Of a stretch of DNA of 64,000 nucleotides, positions 1 to 8,083 are shown piece after piece. The stretch's first letter is position 1. Each line of letters starts with the position of its first letter. The notes under the pieces were generated by a model that worked only from the letters and a program-made list of their open reading frames with translations, was not told the origin of the DNA and did not search any database. The position numbers and the translations under genes were made by a program. The DNA is from Parabacteroides sp. (GTDB lineage Bacteria > Bacteroidota > Bacteroidia > Bacteroidales > Tannerellaceae), in assembly GCA_019417325.1 (NCBI GenBank), contig DXVO01000023.1:186001-250000 (forward strand). The letters are read 5' to 3'.

Positions 1-91
1 TCTCGGAAAAGGCTTTCTGATAAGCCTTTAGATTCGCCTCAAAAGTATCTGCCAATGTACCGTCAAAATCGGTTATTATTGCTTTAATCAT
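1..91 (-). CDS. HAD-superfamily phosphatase, N-terminal part only
   Basis: Only the first 30 codons lie in the window; the gene continues past the left edge. The N-terminus reads MIKAIITDFDGTLADT, the HAD motif I (DxDGTLxDT) with the nucleophilic Asp and the acid/base Asp, of the beta-phosphoglucomutase-like kind rather than KdsC (usually DVDGTLTDG). Its ATG overlaps the TGA of the nucleotidyltransferase gene (ATGA), which suggests translational coupling. In capsule loci such a pair often makes or trims a sugar phosphate before nucleotide activation; the substrate cannot be told from this fragment. Confidence 0.85.
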   Translation of the reverse strand, partial: MIKAIITDFDGTLADTFEANLKAYQKAFSE

Positions 92-819
92 AAATAGCGT
101 TTCAATTCTTCCGGTGTGCCGTAACTGTAATATTCTTCCACTGGGGCAAGCCAAACTTTTTCACCATCTTTTAGGAGATAATTAAAAAGAATACTTACAT
201 AATATTCCGGTTTGGTAAATACAGATTCTTTCAAGAGCTTATGAGCGATTTGCTTGAAGCGTCTGCCGGATGAAAAGAAGTAGGCTCCACAAAGTGCATG
301 GTTACTGATAACTTCTTTCTCTGCTGTACGGATTACAAAACCATCCTCTCCCACAGCCGCATAACTATACCGGGACTCATTGGATTCAAAAGAGACTAAA
401 GCACCACCGGTTACATGTTCTATCGGTTGATTAAGAATCCCTTTAATGATTTCTATAAATCTTTTACTGCGAAATTCCAAATCGCAATCCATGATAATCA
501 CAGCATCTTCATTAGTTATGACACTTTCTGCCATCAAGCAAGTCTCAACTGCTCCCCGTGTCGTCTTTAATACAGAAAACAGGTTTGCTTCAGGAAGAAA
601 GGATTTGATTTCTTTATCAATCTGATATTTATCAATATGTTCCTGACACACAATAAAAGAATACTTCATGGGAATATCTTTATCTGTCACACTGCTTATA
701 GCATGTTTAAACAATGGTTGTCCATTAAGTTCTATCAATGGCTTAGGTGTTGTCCATCCCTCTTTCAGGAAACGGCTACCCTCACCGGCCATGGGCATAA
801 TAACATGTAAGTGTCTCAT
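88..819 (-). CDS. Sugar-phosphate nucleotidyltransferase-like protein
   Basis: A 243-residue single-domain protein of the NTP_transferase fold. The N-terminus carries the nucleotide-binding signature MPMAGEGSRF followed by PKPLIELNGQPL, and an acidic metal site is visible at IIMDCDLEF (about residue 110). It is expected to transfer a nucleotidyl group to a sugar phosphate in the cytoplasm, giving an activated sugar for the capsule. The gene overlaps the downstream HAD phosphatase by 4 bp, so the two probably act on the same intermediate. It is the second-last gene of the operon that falls in the window. The exact sugar and nucleotide cannot be read from the sequence. Confidence 0.85.
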   Translation of the reverse strand: MRHLHVIMPMAGEGSRFLKEGWTTPKPLIELNGQPLFKHAISSVTDKDIPMKYSFIVCQEHIDKYQIDKEIKSFLPEANLFSVLKTTRGAVETCLMAESVITNEDAVIIMDCDLEFRSKRFIEIIKGILNQPIEHVTGGALVSFESNESRYSYAAVGEDGFVIRTAEKEVISNHALCGAYFFSSGRRFKQIAHKLLKESVFTKPEYYVSILFNYLLKDGEKVWLAPVEEYYSYGTPEELKRYL

Positions 820-837
820 AAGTATAAAATCTTATTT

Positions 838-957
838 CTATTTCCGTATATTACTATGTAGCTGATATGTTTTCGTAATTCCCTTAAAAAAACTCCCTAG
901 ATAGAGCATAAAATGTATCACCACATCTTTTAGAATTGTGGTTTCACGTATTGACAT
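838..957 (-). CDS. Possible 39-residue small protein
   Basis: A short reading frame, starting MSIRETTILKDVV, fits between the glycosyltransferase (ends at 963, 5 bp upstream) and the nucleotidyltransferase (starts at 819, 18 bp downstream) on the same strand. The predicted peptide is basic at its C-terminus and has a hydrophobic stretch in the middle (IHFMLYLGSFFKGI). It is in frame with the next gene but separated from it by two stop codons, so it could also be the eroded front of a longer protein. I do not recognise a family. Spacing typical of the operon is the main support. Confidence 0.35.
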   Translation of the reverse strand: MSIRETTILKDVVIHFMLYLGSFFKGITKTYQLHSNIRK

Positions 958-962
958 CAAAC

Positions 963-2021
963 CTACTGTTTATATATTTCCAGATAAGCAGCCACCGTCT
1001 TCCGTATATCATACTCAGAGGCTCTCTGCTGACACCGACCTGCTATTTGCCGATAATAAGACGGTTCTTCTTCCAGTCTTAAAATGATATCTGCCAAAGC
1101 TTTTGCATCACCGTGTGGAAAAAGGATTCCGGCTCCTTTTACAACTTCAGCTAAACCTGGCACATCCGTAGCCACAACCGGTTTACCAGCTGCCATACCT
1201 TCAACCGCTGCTAAGCCAAATCCTTCCCAATGGGAAGACATAACAATTATATCAGATGATTTCAAAATAACCGGAATATCGCTTCGAATTCCCCAAAAAC
1301 GAACATTTTCCAAAAGCCCTAACTGAGTCACTAAGTATTCCAACGCAGAACGCCTTTCTCCATCTCCCACCAACCACAACTCATATTGCCCGGCTGGTAG
1401 AAATTGAAAAGCCTTTATTAATGTATCCTGATCTTTCTGATAGCGGAAACCGGCAACCATCGTTACAACTGTTTTACCATTACGGAAAGATGCATCTGCC
1501 TGTACTGTTTGAAAACGTTTCAAATCAATCCCATTGTAAATTGTCCGGATAGATTTATCCGTTCCTAAATAATGGCAAAGATTTTCTTGTGTTTTATCAG
1601 AAATACAAATTACAAACCGATACCGACTGTACATCCACTTGTCCAGCAGTTTATACCACTTCCAATCGCGCCTCCGATTGGAAGTGTTATGCTCGGTGGT
1701 GACAAGCACCACCGAGCATAACACGCTACCTATGGCTGTAAATAACTGGCAGGCAGTATTGTGCGTATGTACAATGTCATATCTCCGCAAAAAGGGAATC
1801 AATTCAAATATATACAACGGATTATATGCAGATCCTCCTTTCCTCAATTCATAAGCCGTTACTCCTTTATCCTGCAATTGTTTTTTAAAAGGCGTCTCCG
1901 TACCGTCAAACAATAAGACATCTACCTGATGCCCTTGTTTCCGGAACAAAGGAACCATATCTAGGATCAGTTTTTCAGCACCACCGATATGAAGAGAAGT
2001 AATGACTTGAAGAATTTTCAT
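963..2021 (-). CDS. Glycosyltransferase family 4 (GT-B fold)
   Basis: A 352-residue GT-B glycosyltransferase of the Glycos_transf_1 type. The acceptor-side N-terminus begins MKILQVITSLHIGGAEKL, with the GGAE loop common in GT4. The donor-binding C-terminal half has the E-x7-E region SSHWEGFGLAAVEGMAAG and the following PVVATDVPG. It is expected to add a sugar from a nucleotide donor to the lipid-linked repeat unit at the cytoplasmic membrane face. It lies 4 bp downstream of the preceding gene in the capsule operon. Codons about 100-122 are written as two adjacent perfect inverted repeats (see the repeat at 1657-1724), which is unusual inside a coding sequence. Confidence 0.92.
   Translation of the reverse strand: MKILQVITSLHIGGAEKLILDMVPLFRKQGHQVDVLLFDGTETPFKKQLQDKGVTAYELRKGGSAYNPLYIFELIPFLRRYDIVHTHNTACQLFTAIGSVLCSVVLVTTEHNTSNRRRDWKWYKLLDKWMYSRYRFVICISDKTQENLCHYLGTDKSIRTIYNGIDLKRFQTVQADASFRNGKTVVTMVAGFRYQKDQDTLIKAFQFLPAGQYELWLVGDGERRSALEYLVTQLGLLENVRFWGIRSDIPVILKSSDIIVMSSHWEGFGLAAVEGMAAGKPVVATDVPGLAEVVKGAGILFPHGDAKALADIILRLEEEPSYYRQIAGRCQQRASEYDIRKTVAAYLEIYKQ
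1657..1724. repeat. Two adjacent perfect inverted repeats inside a glycosyltransferase gene
   Basis: The first palindrome pairs 1657-1668 with 1675-1686 (12 bp, 6-nt loop). The second pairs 1684-1701 with 1707-1724 (18 bp, 5-nt loop); its outer arm begins GTGTTATGCTCGG. They share three bases. Both keep the reading frame and encode the segment SVLCSVVLVTTEHNTSNRRR. Perfect hairpins of this length are not expected by chance in a gene. Confidence 0.9.
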
Positions 2022-2025
2022 GAAA

Positions 2026-3201
2026 CTATGCCTTCAGAGTTGTTGTTATTATATAATTTGCATATACTTCTGGAGCCCATTTTTTTCGGTATAATTCTAT
2101 TATTTCTTTTTTACAGACTTTAGGTAAAGCATATAAATCTTTTTCAAATTGACCCCAGTTCACATCCTCATCCCTATAATATCCCATATCCACAGTTTCT
2201 TTGACCTCTGAATCAAAAGGTAAATACCACTTAAGATATAATTTATCAGTAAAAATAGCAGTTCCAACAATAAAACTTTCAATAAATCGATTAGGTATAC
2301 TTAAACGAAATCCGGAAACATTAAAATTATATTGAAAATGTGCCACAAAACTACAAAACTCAGATAATGGTATTATTTTATCTTTATTTATTTCTGTTTT
2401 ACCAGAATCTTTTTTGACGACAATAACTCTCGCATCGTTGTTTTCATCTTTAGATATTATTTGGGATGCTTTGTAACGTTTTAAATTAGGATGCTCCATA
2501 ATCCCAGAGTATAAACGCATATTATTCCATTCCAGATCCAAATCATATTTTCCCTGTTTTCCACTAGTTTTTGGCTCTAAATTACTACCAAAATAACACA
2601 TCATATTTTGTTCCTTTTCCACAGACTGACCTTCCAAATACCCACAATATGTTTTATACAAATCTTTAAAACGGCATCCCCAGGCCAATCGACGAGGGCC
2701 AACCATTGCCGGTTTTATTTTATTTTTATATTTGAAAACATTCTTACTCAATCTTCGTTTTAAATTTGTTTTATCTTTAAATGAATTAAATTTAACATCC
2801 GAATAAGGAACCCTAATTATATTATTCAAAGGAAAACCCAATTCATTTATTTCTTTAGGACATTGCATTTTATAATACACATCTACTTTTTCTAATAATT
2901 TATCATTAAAAATAAACGGTGAGTCTTTAGAGTCTATGGTAAATGTTCTTTTTTTATTTCCATATTTTATATAACCGACTAAATTATAATTAGGATATTT
3001 CAAACAAACATTAAACAACCGGCGAAGCCCCCCAGCTAAATACTTATTATTAAACAATAATAACACCAAATAATTCAATGGAAATATTCGATATTTCAAT
3101 TTTACCTTTTTTTCTTCTTGTAAAAAATATACACCTAATAAAAACCATTGAAAATAGCTAAATGATGCTATTGGCAATTTGGTTATAACAACTTCAGTCA
3201 T
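2026..3201 (-). CDS. Unrecognised protein, possible GT-B-like glycosyltransferase
   Basis: A 391-residue soluble-looking protein, AT-rich and lysine-rich like its neighbours, with a hydrophobic N-terminal 35 residues that do not form a clear signal peptide. I do not recognise the family with confidence. The C-terminal third (SGFRLSIPNRFIESFIVGTA, then TDKLYLKWYLPF) resembles the donor-site part of exostosin-like or GT-B enzymes, where an Arg and a Glu in R-x-x-E contact the nucleotide sugar. Its place between a GT4 and a GT2 gene, 4 and 8 bp away, supports a role in building the capsule repeat unit. The function is an inference from context and a weak motif. Confidence 0.6.
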   Translation of the reverse strand: MTEVVITKLPIASFSYFQWFLLGVYFLQEEKKVKLKYRIFPLNYLVLLLFNNKYLAGGLRRLFNVCLKYPNYNLVGYIKYGNKKRTFTIDSKDSPFIFNDKLLEKVDVYYKMQCPKEINELGFPLNNIIRVPYSDVKFNSFKDKTNLKRRLSKNVFKYKNKIKPAMVGPRRLAWGCRFKDLYKTYCGYLEGQSVEKEQNMMCYFGSNLEPKTSGKQGKYDLDLEWNNMRLYSGIMEHPNLKRYKASQIISKDENNDARVIVVKKDSGKTEINKDKIIPLSEFCSFVAHFQYNFNVSGFRLSIPNRFIESFIVGTAIFTDKLYLKWYLPFDSEVKETVDMGYYRDEDVNWGQFEKDLYALPKVCKKEIIELYRKKWAPEVYANYIITTTLKA

Positions 3202-3209
3202 ATTATCAG

Positions 3210-4106
3210 TTATTTTATATCAATCAATTTTCCATACTTAACGTTATATCGAATATAAAAATACCATAAAACGCCTATAGGCAACACCAATAAAGTAAAA
3301 ATTTTAGCAGGAGAGTCAGAAATTATATCCCATTGCTTAGCAATAATTTTACTAGAAATATAATGTATACAATATTTAAACCGTTTAAAAAATCCAGACC
3401 GATGAGAAAGGACTAATTTTCTATCATATATAAAGCCACATGGATTCCTCCAATACTGTTTATACATATTATAACTTGAACCATCTATTTGATAATCTAC
3501 GATAACTAAAGGTTCATTTAATGTCAAAAGTGGATAATCTTGATCAATTAAAAAATACTTAGAAGCCAAGCTGACATATTTTTCTCCTTCAAAAACAGGA
3601 TATTCCGGATATTTCTTTATAATATCTGTCCGATAAACAATTTTTTTATCTCCTTTTCCTCCTTTATCATAGAAATCAGTTAATGTAACAGATTTTTTAA
3701 AAAACTTCGTTCCCAATAATCCCTTTTTTGTTATATCCAATCCAACCAGTCCTGCATATTTTTCAGAACCATACTCTTTCCAAAATGAAACAATCTTTTC
3801 CACAGCATCATCCGGCATATAATCATCCGAATCAATACAAGTATTCAATTCGGTATAAATATTACGATAAGCAGTGTTATGAGCCCCATGCATTCCTTGA
3901 TTTTCCTGATAGATATAACGAATAGGAATTTTATTCTCTTTAATCCATCTTTCTACCAAATCACGAGTTATATCAGAAGAACCATCATCCACGATCAACC
4001 ATTCAAAATCCTGGCAAGTCTGCCGACACAAACTTTCATAAGTTCGCCCAAGAGTATGGGCCCGGTTATAAGCCGGTGTAAATACTGTCAATGTTTTTTT
4101 CCCCAT
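3210..4106 (-). CDS. Glycosyltransferase family 2 (GT-A fold)
   Basis: A 298-residue inverting GT-A transferase. The N-terminal nucleotide-binding motif TVFTPAYNRAHTLGRTYESL and LIVDDGSSD are typical of family 2, and the metal-binding DXD region is present as CIDSDDYMPDDA (about residue 92). The C-terminus has a hydrophobic segment (FTLLVLPIGVLWYFYI) that may anchor it to the membrane. Its ATG overlaps the TAA of the EpsG-like polymerase gene by one base. It should add one sugar to the undecaprenyl-linked repeat; donor and linkage are unknown. Confidence 0.93.
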   Translation of the reverse strand: MGKKTLTVFTPAYNRAHTLGRTYESLCRQTCQDFEWLIVDDGSSDITRDLVERWIKENKIPIRYIYQENQGMHGAHNTAYRNIYTELNTCIDSDDYMPDDAVEKIVSFWKEYGSEKYAGLVGLDITKKGLLGTKFFKKSVTLTDFYDKGGKGDKKIVYRTDIIKKYPEYPVFEGEKYVSLASKYFLIDQDYPLLTLNEPLVIVDYQIDGSSYNMYKQYWRNPCGFIYDRKLVLSHRSGFFKRFKYCIHYISSKIIAKQWDIISDSPAKIFTLLVLPIGVLWYFYIRYNVKYGKLIDIK

Positions 4107-5203
4107 TATCCTCTAATCCACATTAAATAAGTAAATAATATATGAGCTATCAATATCATACCAACCTTTTTCCCTTGATCTTTCCATACCGGTAACCTCA
4201 ACAACGGATAAGCCAAAACAATCGGATACATAAACCAGGACAAATAGGCGAACCGGTTCGAATAGGAAGCCCGGATCAACATTACCCAAAAGGCATTAGC
4301 CAATACATATGTATGCAATAACATTAAATATTGACTATTAAAAATCTTCCTCTTTATGACGACATACCATCCTAACCAAATCGGCATAGCACTATACAAA
4401 AGGAAATCCCAACGGAACCCGGTATGGCTAAACAATGCATCATTCTCTGTATTATGCAAATAACCATCCAGTCGGTCATCAAACCCTAAACCTGAAAAAA
4501 TAGATTCCATAAACCCACCTGCTACGGCACTGACAAAGATAGATCCCAACCAAAATAGATATATTATTTTTGTATTTCGATACAAAAGAGAGACTGCCAT
4601 ACAAAGAATCGGTAATGCTGTAGAATGATGGATATTGTATGCAACAAAGGACAAAACCCCTGCCACAACCTTGTCTTTGGTTGTACCATTTATGTAAGAA
4701 AAAGCAAGCAAGAGCAAACTACAAGCCAAGCCATTTCGGATACCATTCGTTCCATACGAAAAAAAAGAAAATGCTCCGAAACAGAACAACATGGCCAATG
4801 TCAAATTATTAGGCATCAACCGCCTGCAAGCCCACAGCATCAGTCCGACATATCCGATTTCAACAATCAAAAAAAAACCTTGTACGTCCATTACATGAGC
4901 ACAAGTCGCCATTAACCATTTAAACAGCCATTCGGAGGAATCGGGGTCGTATACATTCGTACCATCTTGATAATGATAATAATCCCAAGCGTACACCCTC
5001 GTATCACCAAAATACTTTCCGGAGATAGGACGTAACCCGACAATAATAATAAACAAAATAGAGAACAGTATCATCCCCGTACTACTTCGCTTATAACCCA
5101 ATACAGCCTGTACATTATTCTTAGAACTTTGCATATATTGACACAACGACCATATCAGGATGATATGAATATATACAGGATAATAATACTGAGGGGGAAA
5201 CAT
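4106..5203 (-). CDS. EpsG-family polysaccharide polymerase (Wzy-like)
   Basis: A 365-residue polytopic membrane protein with about 8-10 hydrophobic helices. It begins with the region before FGDTRVYAWDYYHYQ, typical of EpsG proteins, in which a loop with acidic and aromatic residues follows the first helices. It is the only multi-spanning protein here other than the flippase and the acyltransferase, so it is the likely polymerase that joins repeat units on the periplasmic side. It sits 3 bp downstream of the GT32-like gene and overlaps the GT2 gene by 1 bp. The assignment rests on topology plus the family pattern. Confidence 0.85.
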   Translation of the reverse strand: MFPPQYYYPVYIHIILIWSLCQYMQSSKNNVQAVLGYKRSSTGMILFSILFIIIVGLRPISGKYFGDTRVYAWDYYHYQDGTNVYDPDSSEWLFKWLMATCAHVMDVQGFFLIVEIGYVGLMLWACRRLMPNNLTLAMLFCFGAFSFFSYGTNGIRNGLACSLLLLAFSYINGTTKDKVVAGVLSFVAYNIHHSTALPILCMAVSLLYRNTKIIYLFWLGSIFVSAVAGGFMESIFSGLGFDDRLDGYLHNTENDALFSHTGFRWDFLLYSAMPIWLGWYVVIKRKIFNSQYLMLLHTYVLANAFWVMLIRASYSNRFAYLSWFMYPIVLAYPLLRLPVWKDQGKKVGMILIAHILFTYLMWIRG

Positions 5204-5206
5204 TGT

Positions 5207-5992
5207 CTATTTACCTAATATTTTTTTCAACCATTGCAAAGAAGTCACGCCAAATACCCGATGAACCCAACGTGTAACTTTTATCCGGACAGGGCCATAA
5301 TTGTCTACCCACGTTTTAGAATACCAATGAATACTGCGTGTGTTTTCTGTTATATTCAAGCGACCGGTGGCATCATCCAATGGATTGAAATAATCTTGTG
5401 GATAAATCCATACTCCGGCTACTTCTTGGATATCATTGGTCTGTTTCAATCCATGTGCTAATAATACATCAGTTGTGTGTTTTACTACTGTACCTGAAAG
5501 CTGCATTCCATAGTCATCCACAAAATGTAACCTATCATAATAATCTAATATAGCCTTATAAAGTCCAAGCCCAGGATTAGCCCCAAGTCCAAGCCCAGGA
5601 TTAGCCCCAAGTCCAAGCCCAGGATTAGCCCCAAGTCCAAGAGCCACAGCCGGAGCTGTTTTCCCTACCGTATAAGCCCCCTCAATACCCATAAACGGAC
5701 CACAGGCAACAATATCATCCATCGGTTTGATGACTTCAACATCCGTATCAAAATAAAGTCCCCCATATTTGTAAAGAACATAAAATCTTGCATAATCACT
5801 TACAAACGCATACTTTTTCCGTTCATAAGCCTCACGCGTATATATAATACAGTTTACATCAAAATTATCTTCATTCCACTCTTTTATTTCATAATCCGGA
5901 AAGAATTTTTTCCAACTGTTAATACATTTCAAAGCTGATTGGGGTAATGGGTTATGCCCGAACCAACAATAATGAATTATTTTAGGTATCAT
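5207..5992 (-). CDS. GT32-like glycosyltransferase with DXD motif, repeat-expanded
   Basis: A 261-residue enzyme of the Gly_transf_sug (OCH1/TcdB-like) group. It opens MIPKIIHYCWFGHNPLP, the family N-terminus, and has the metal site YGGLYFDTDVEVIKP at residues 77-90. Right after the usual conserved segment it carries three tandem copies of GLGANPGL (residues about 118-144), written as an exact 24-bp DNA repeat; relatives normally have one such unit before LYKAILDYY. The expansion keeps the frame. Whether the longer loop changes activity or is neutral cannot be told. The gene is tightly packed in the operon (3 bp to the polymerase gene). Confidence 0.92.
   Translation of the reverse strand: MIPKIIHYCWFGHNPLPQSALKCINSWKKFFPDYEIKEWNEDNFDVNCIIYTREAYERKKYAFVSDYARFYVLYKYGGLYFDTDVEVIKPMDDIVACGPFMGIEGAYTVGKTAPAVALGLGANPGLGLGANPGLGLGANPGLGLYKAILDYYDRLHFVDDYGMQLSGTVVKHTTDVLLAHGLKQTNDIQEVAGVWIYPQDYFNPLDDATGRLNITENTRSIHWYSKTWVDNYGPVRIKVTRWVHRVFGVTSLQWLKKILGK
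5561..5641. repeat. 24-bp in-frame tandem repeat, three copies plus 9 bp
   Basis: Exact copies at 5561-5584, 5585-5608 and 5609-5632, then the first nine bases of a fourth at 5633-5641. The unit starts AAGTCCAAGCCC and ends GGATTAGCCCC. The copies are identical, so the expansion is recent or maintained by slippage. Each unit adds eight residues (GLGANPGL) to the glycosyltransferase without changing frame. Confidence 0.97.
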
Positions 5993-6005
5993 ATAATATA
6001 AAGAA

Positions 6006-7214
6006 TCACTTATTAATAAGCATTTTATGAAACAAATCGTACCATTTCCGAGTAATTTTATCTATAGTGAATGTCAGAGAATATTGATATGCATTCTCTG
6101 ACAATTTCTTCAATTGCTGATCATTGCTCATAAGAAAACGTAACTTTTCTACATATTCACCTACAGAAAAAAGAGGGATGATATAACCTGTTTCACCATC
6201 AAGGATAACCTGATGAACACTTGAATAGCTATCAAAGGCCAATGAAGGAATACGATTATGTGCAGCTTCTTGAATAACTAAAGGCCACCCCTCCGTATTA
6301 CTTGTCATACAAAATATTTTTGCCTTTTTATAATAGTCCATCGGATTCTTATACCCAACCAATTCTATCCGTTCAAGAGCTTCTTTTTTGATAAGCTCTT
6401 CCAAAGAGGAACGATAATATCCATCACCCAAAACGATAAACGTCCAATCAGGAAAATCTTTGTATAGCTTTTTCCAAATCTTAATGACCCAATCAGGCCT
6501 TTTTTGTTCAAATGTCAAACGACCCACAAATAGCAAAATATTTCCTTTTGCTGAAGAAACCTCTGTACTATTTACAGTTGTAAGCGGATTGGGTATAGCA
6601 AACAACTTGTCCGAATTTTCTATATCAGCTATACGAATAAAATCTTTTTTGAAATAATCTGAAAGTAAAACAAACGCATCACTCATATCATACGATTGAC
6701 GAAATGACTTTTGGAGAATTCTGGTTTTTCTACACAGAATAAACTGTTTTGCAATACAAACATTTTTGAAAGCAAATAACAACTTATTTTTAAAAGACAA
6801 CCCGGAACTTAAAATATCAGAGATAGAGGCTCTATTGTTAGCTAAGATATGCAGTGGAGAAAAATGCAGGATTGAGACTAATTTGGTACTACTACTACAT
6901 TTTACGGCATAACATAATTGGGTGAAAGGTAAACTATCTCCTTGCTGATTAAATAAAATGTCTATATTATACATTTCTACTAAAGAGAGAGCATAGTTTA
7001 CATTTTCCTTTCCGGATATATCTTCCGTATCAGGAAGAAAATATTGCTTAATGACAAATGGATTTCCAAGAGCATTTTGTAATTCTCTACTTTGAGAGAG
7101 GTAATAAACCTTATTGCCATCAGATTCAAATTGTTTTCCTATTTCCAAAGAGAATCGTTCTATTCCCCCACTAAATGGAGTAAACGGTAATCTACAGACA
7201 AATAATATATTCAT
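6006..7214 (-). CDS. Glycosyltransferase family 4 (GT-B fold)
   Basis: A 402-residue GT4-type enzyme. The N-terminus MNILFVCRLPFTPFSGGIER has the glycine loop of the acceptor domain. The C-terminal donor domain shows LLFVGRLTFEQKRPDWVIKI, the start of the Glycos_transf_1 module, and the late motif MTSNTEGWPLVIQEAAHNR with the two conserved Glu residues. It overlaps the next gene upstream by 4 bp (ATGA). It is expected to work on the lipid-linked repeat at the inner face of the membrane. The sugar is unknown. Confidence 0.92.
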   Translation of the reverse strand: MNILFVCRLPFTPFSGGIERFSLEIGKQFESDGNKVYYLSQSRELQNALGNPFVIKQYFLPDTEDISGKENVNYALSLVEMYNIDILFNQQGDSLPFTQLCYAVKCSSSTKLVSILHFSPLHILANNRASISDILSSGLSFKNKLLFAFKNVCIAKQFILCRKTRILQKSFRQSYDMSDAFVLLSDYFKKDFIRIADIENSDKLFAIPNPLTTVNSTEVSSAKGNILLFVGRLTFEQKRPDWVIKIWKKLYKDFPDWTFIVLGDGYYRSSLEELIKKEALERIELVGYKNPMDYYKKAKIFCMTSNTEGWPLVIQEAAHNRIPSLAFDSYSSVHQVILDGETGYIIPLFSVGEYVEKLRFLMSNDQQLKKLSENAYQYSLTFTIDKITRKWYDLFHKMLINK

Positions 7215-8074
7215 TTTTCATCAAATTTATATGCATCAATCAAAGAACTTTTTGTACAATTGACAATAGAACATCCCTGACTCAAAGCATATTGATTTAA
7301 TATATGATGCCCTCTAAACAAATATGCATAATATTCCAAAAATTCATATGTTTTCAAATCAGCACTTAAACCTATAGAAACAGGTTTCTTTTGAAATACT
7401 CTACCTTTATCATAAAAATGGCTTATCCGAGTACACAACCTGTTATGATCATCCAAACATAAACCGTCAAAAAAATTGTGGTCTACTCCATAAAGACAAA
7501 TGTTTTTATATTTCAAATTGATCATTACATAAATGGCGTTCTGAACCACAGTTCCAAATTCTCCATTTCCCCAACCCTTTTCATAAAACCAAAATCTCAA
7601 TTTCTCCAGCCCTATATATTGTCTTGTATGTAATGGTATAACCTTTATATGTTCATTTCTAATAAATGAGAAATTCTTAAAATAGAAATAAGGAACATAC
7701 AAATTCATGTTCCAAGAAGTTCTCTCGTTCATATTATCAAACATTTTTTCAGCCTTGCCACTATCCGGATGGGTATCTAAAAAAAATTGAGGATCCGATA
7801 AAACATAATACTTAGGTTTTATTTTTTCATAAATTTCATGATTAGCAATGTAATTGACCACACAAAAGTCATCTGCCTTATATCTATCCAAATTCGTATC
7901 TAATTCATCAATAAAACTATTCAAAGATGGACCATTGGCTAAAATATGTACACTTCCAGATGAAGACACCTTTACATTATTCCATATTTTTATGTAATCC
8001 TTATAATCTTCACAAATGCCTAAATAGGCAATATAAAAAATTGTATCAATAAAATCATGAATCAATTTTCTCAT
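7211..8074 (-). CDS. GT42/MptE-like protein, candidate ulosonic acid (Kdo or sialate) transferase
   Basis: A 287-residue protein of AT-rich composition. Near residue 40 it has VHILANGPSLNSF, matching the nucleotide-binding G-x-GPSL loop shared by Campylobacter GT42 sialyltransferases and the DUF115/MptE-like family. Further on are YKNICLYGVDHNFFDG (about residue 185), like the I-x-L-x-G-x-D region of those folds, and a C-terminal GCSIVNCTKSSL. The gene is 9 bp from the CMP-sugar cytidylyltransferase and in one operon with kdsA and the arabinose-5-phosphate isomerase, so a role as the transferase that uses the CMP-sugar is attractive. The family resemblance is by eye and the function is inference. 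Confidence 0.6.
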   Translation of the reverse strand: MRKLIHDFIDTIFYIAYLGICEDYKDYIKIWNNVKVSSSGSVHILANGPSLNSFIDELDTNLDRYKADDFCVVNYIANHEIYEKIKPKYYVLSDPQFFLDTHPDSGKAEKMFDNMNERTSWNMNLYVPYFYFKNFSFIRNEHIKVIPLHTRQYIGLEKLRFWFYEKGWGNGEFGTVVQNAIYVMINLKYKNICLYGVDHNFFDGLCLDDHNRLCTRISHFYDKGRVFQKKPVSIGLSADLKTYEFLEYYAYLFRGHHILNQYALSQGCSIVNCTKSSLIDAYKFDEK

Positions 8075-8083
8075 AAATATACA

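Noticed and set aside
5561..5641. Possible CRISPR-like repeats
   Set aside because: The 24-bp units are contiguous with no spacers and lie in frame within a gene.
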